Positions 6,593 to 6,919 of a DNA stretch of 6,919 nt are shown here, in pieces (within the stretch, counting starts at the first letter, position 1; each line of letters begins with the position of its first letter). The notes under the pieces were generated by a model. The model did no database searches and was not told the DNA's origin. It saw nothing but the letters and a program-made list of their open reading frames with translations. The DNA is from Kiritimatiellia bacterium (GTDB lineage: Bacteria; Verrucomicrobiota; Kiritimatiellia; JAAZAB01), in NCBI GenBank assembly GCA_018400335.1, contig JAGYMT010000094.1:1-6919 (forward strand), in the 5' to 3' direction. The translations under genes were made by a program, and so were the position numbers.

Positions 6593-6859
6593 ATGAAGAC
6601 GCCCAGACAGCTTGAGCGCTATTTCAAGGGTGCGGCGAACCATCGCCGGATCGCCATTCTCGTTACGGTTGATAGGTACGACGGGATAACCGTTGACGCT
6701 CTTGCGCTTGTGCTAAGAGCCAATCTGAAAACCATATCCCAGCATACCTTGTCGCTTGTTAATGCCGGTTTGCTGAACAAGCAATACCGAGGAAGGCGGG
6801 TTGAGCACCACTTGTCACCGTATGGCAAATCGTTTCTGAGCTTTATGAGAACATTCTAA
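6593..6859 (+). CDS. Small ArsR-like winged helix-turn-helix regulator
   Basis: Encodes 88 residues. It opens with MKTPRQLERYFKGAANHRRIAIL, the helix 1-2 pattern of ArsR-like domains (compare 'LADPTRRRIL'). A second helical segment (GITVDALALVL, 31-41) and a likely recognition helix follow (NLKTISQHTLSLVNAGLL, 44-61). Then comes a basic beta wing (NKQYRGRRVEHHLS, 62-75) and a short C-terminal helix (SPYGKSFLSFMRTF). There are no paired Cys or His metal sites, so it is probably not a metal sensor, and no effector domain. From memory, near-identical small proteins occur in several uncultured bacterial lineages. The start at 6593 has no Shine-Dalgarno; if the -10 box within the palindrome is used, the leader would be about 10 nt, close to leaderless. 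The last two codons and the stop lie inside the downstream palindrome. GC over 6601-6780 is about 52% by hand count, lower than a trpA stretch (72% at 6241-6300). Autorepression is inferred, not shown. Confidence 0.8.
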   Translation: MKTPRQLERYFKGAANHRRIAILVTVDRYDGITVDALALVLRANLKTISQHTLSLVNAGLLNKQYRGRRVEHHLSPYGKSFLSFMRTF

Positions 6860-6883
6860 CATTCTGCAGAATGTTAGAATGTT
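6850..6883. repeat. Second perfect 34-bp palindrome, overlapping the wHTH stop codon
   Basis: Positions 6850-6866 are the exact reverse complement of 6867-6883. The 28-bp core (6853-6880) is identical to the upstream palindrome; the outer three bases per side differ (AAC here, TAT there), so each copy is palindromic to its own ends. It covers the TAA stop (6857-6859) and the two codons before it. No T-tract follows, so it is not a classical terminator, though the transcript could form a 15-bp or longer stem. It could serve as a second operator, a transcript-end stem, or the end of a mobile unit. Confidence 0.85.
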
Positions 6884-6919
6884 GTGGCGGGTGGGGGCAT
6901 GGTTCAAATTTTACGCATA

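Larger units (their letters stand above)
6547..6883. other. One-gene unit bounded by identical palindromes (possible dispersed cassette)
   Basis: A 337-bp block comprises palindrome, wHTH gene, palindrome, with 303 bp between the two palindrome centres. Nothing else fits between them. There is no transposase and I find no convincing target-site duplication at the outer edges, so mobility is only a possibility. The alternative is a self-contained autoregulated gene with two operators. A strong ribosome site just after trpA leads into a frame that runs into this block, which would fit insertion behind trpA. Confidence 0.4.

Noticed and set aside
6850..6883. Downstream palindrome as a Rho-independent terminator
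   Set aside because: The stem is AT-rich, no U-tract follows, and an identical core lies upstream of the gene, where a terminator makes no sense.
6547..6883. Calling the wHTH unit an insertion sequence or toxin-antitoxin locus
   Set aside because: There is no transposase, no clear target duplication at the outer edges and no partner toxin frame within or just outside the unit.

Overview
The window reads as a piece of a moderately GC-rich Gram-negative-type chromosome. Two type II secretion/type IV pilus-like prepilins imply an outer membrane. A FloA flotillin-like protein is paired with a small membrane-anchored partner carrying a C-terminal 'REVMGPPKAMR' motif, and together with the overall style this makes me lean towards the PVC superphylum (Kiritimatiellota, Lentisphaerota or Planctomycetota). 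That placement is an impression from recalled families, not a demonstrated assignment. There is no rRNA, tRNA, CRISPR array, transposase or phage gene.

Layout: positions 1-267 are non-coding and hold an array of ATTCC units at an exact 8-nt period plus its inverted partner. Positions 268-1123 (+) encode a GspG-type major pseudopilin and a second short prepilin. They meet, tail to tail and with a 23-bp overlap, a minus-strand pair made of floA (2744-1719) and its small partner (1640-1101). A very GC-rich 13-bp-stem hairpin separates floA from its partner. Further upstream on the minus strand is a 384-residue nitronate monooxygenase/2-nitropropane dioxygenase-family flavoprotein (4068-2914) that starts at TTG behind a near-perfect Shine-Dalgarno. 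A 444-bp divergent intergenic region follows, with candidate promoters in both directions. Then comes trpB-trpA (+, ATGA overlap), the two subunits of tryptophan synthase, without other trp genes in view.

The most unusual part is the right end. A lone 88-residue winged-helix DNA-binding protein (6593-6859) sits between two perfect 34-bp palindromes (6547-6580 and 6850-6883) that share an identical 28-bp core. The upstream copy ends 12 nt before the start codon and contains a plausible -10 box. The downstream copy contains the stop codon of the gene itself. Both palindromes are built from ATTCT units at 8-nt spacing, the same period as the ATTCC array at the left end of the window. The simplest reading is an autoregulated one-gene unit with duplicated operators. 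A dispersed or mobile regulator cassette is a more speculative alternative. A strong Shine-Dalgarno overlapping the trpA stop codon leads into a short frame that runs through the first palindrome, which would fit an interrupted downstream operon gene.

Functionally the genes are a mix: envelope/secretion (pseudopilins), membrane-domain organisation (FloA pair), flavin-dependent oxidation, tryptophan synthesis and a local regulator. No single system links them all.
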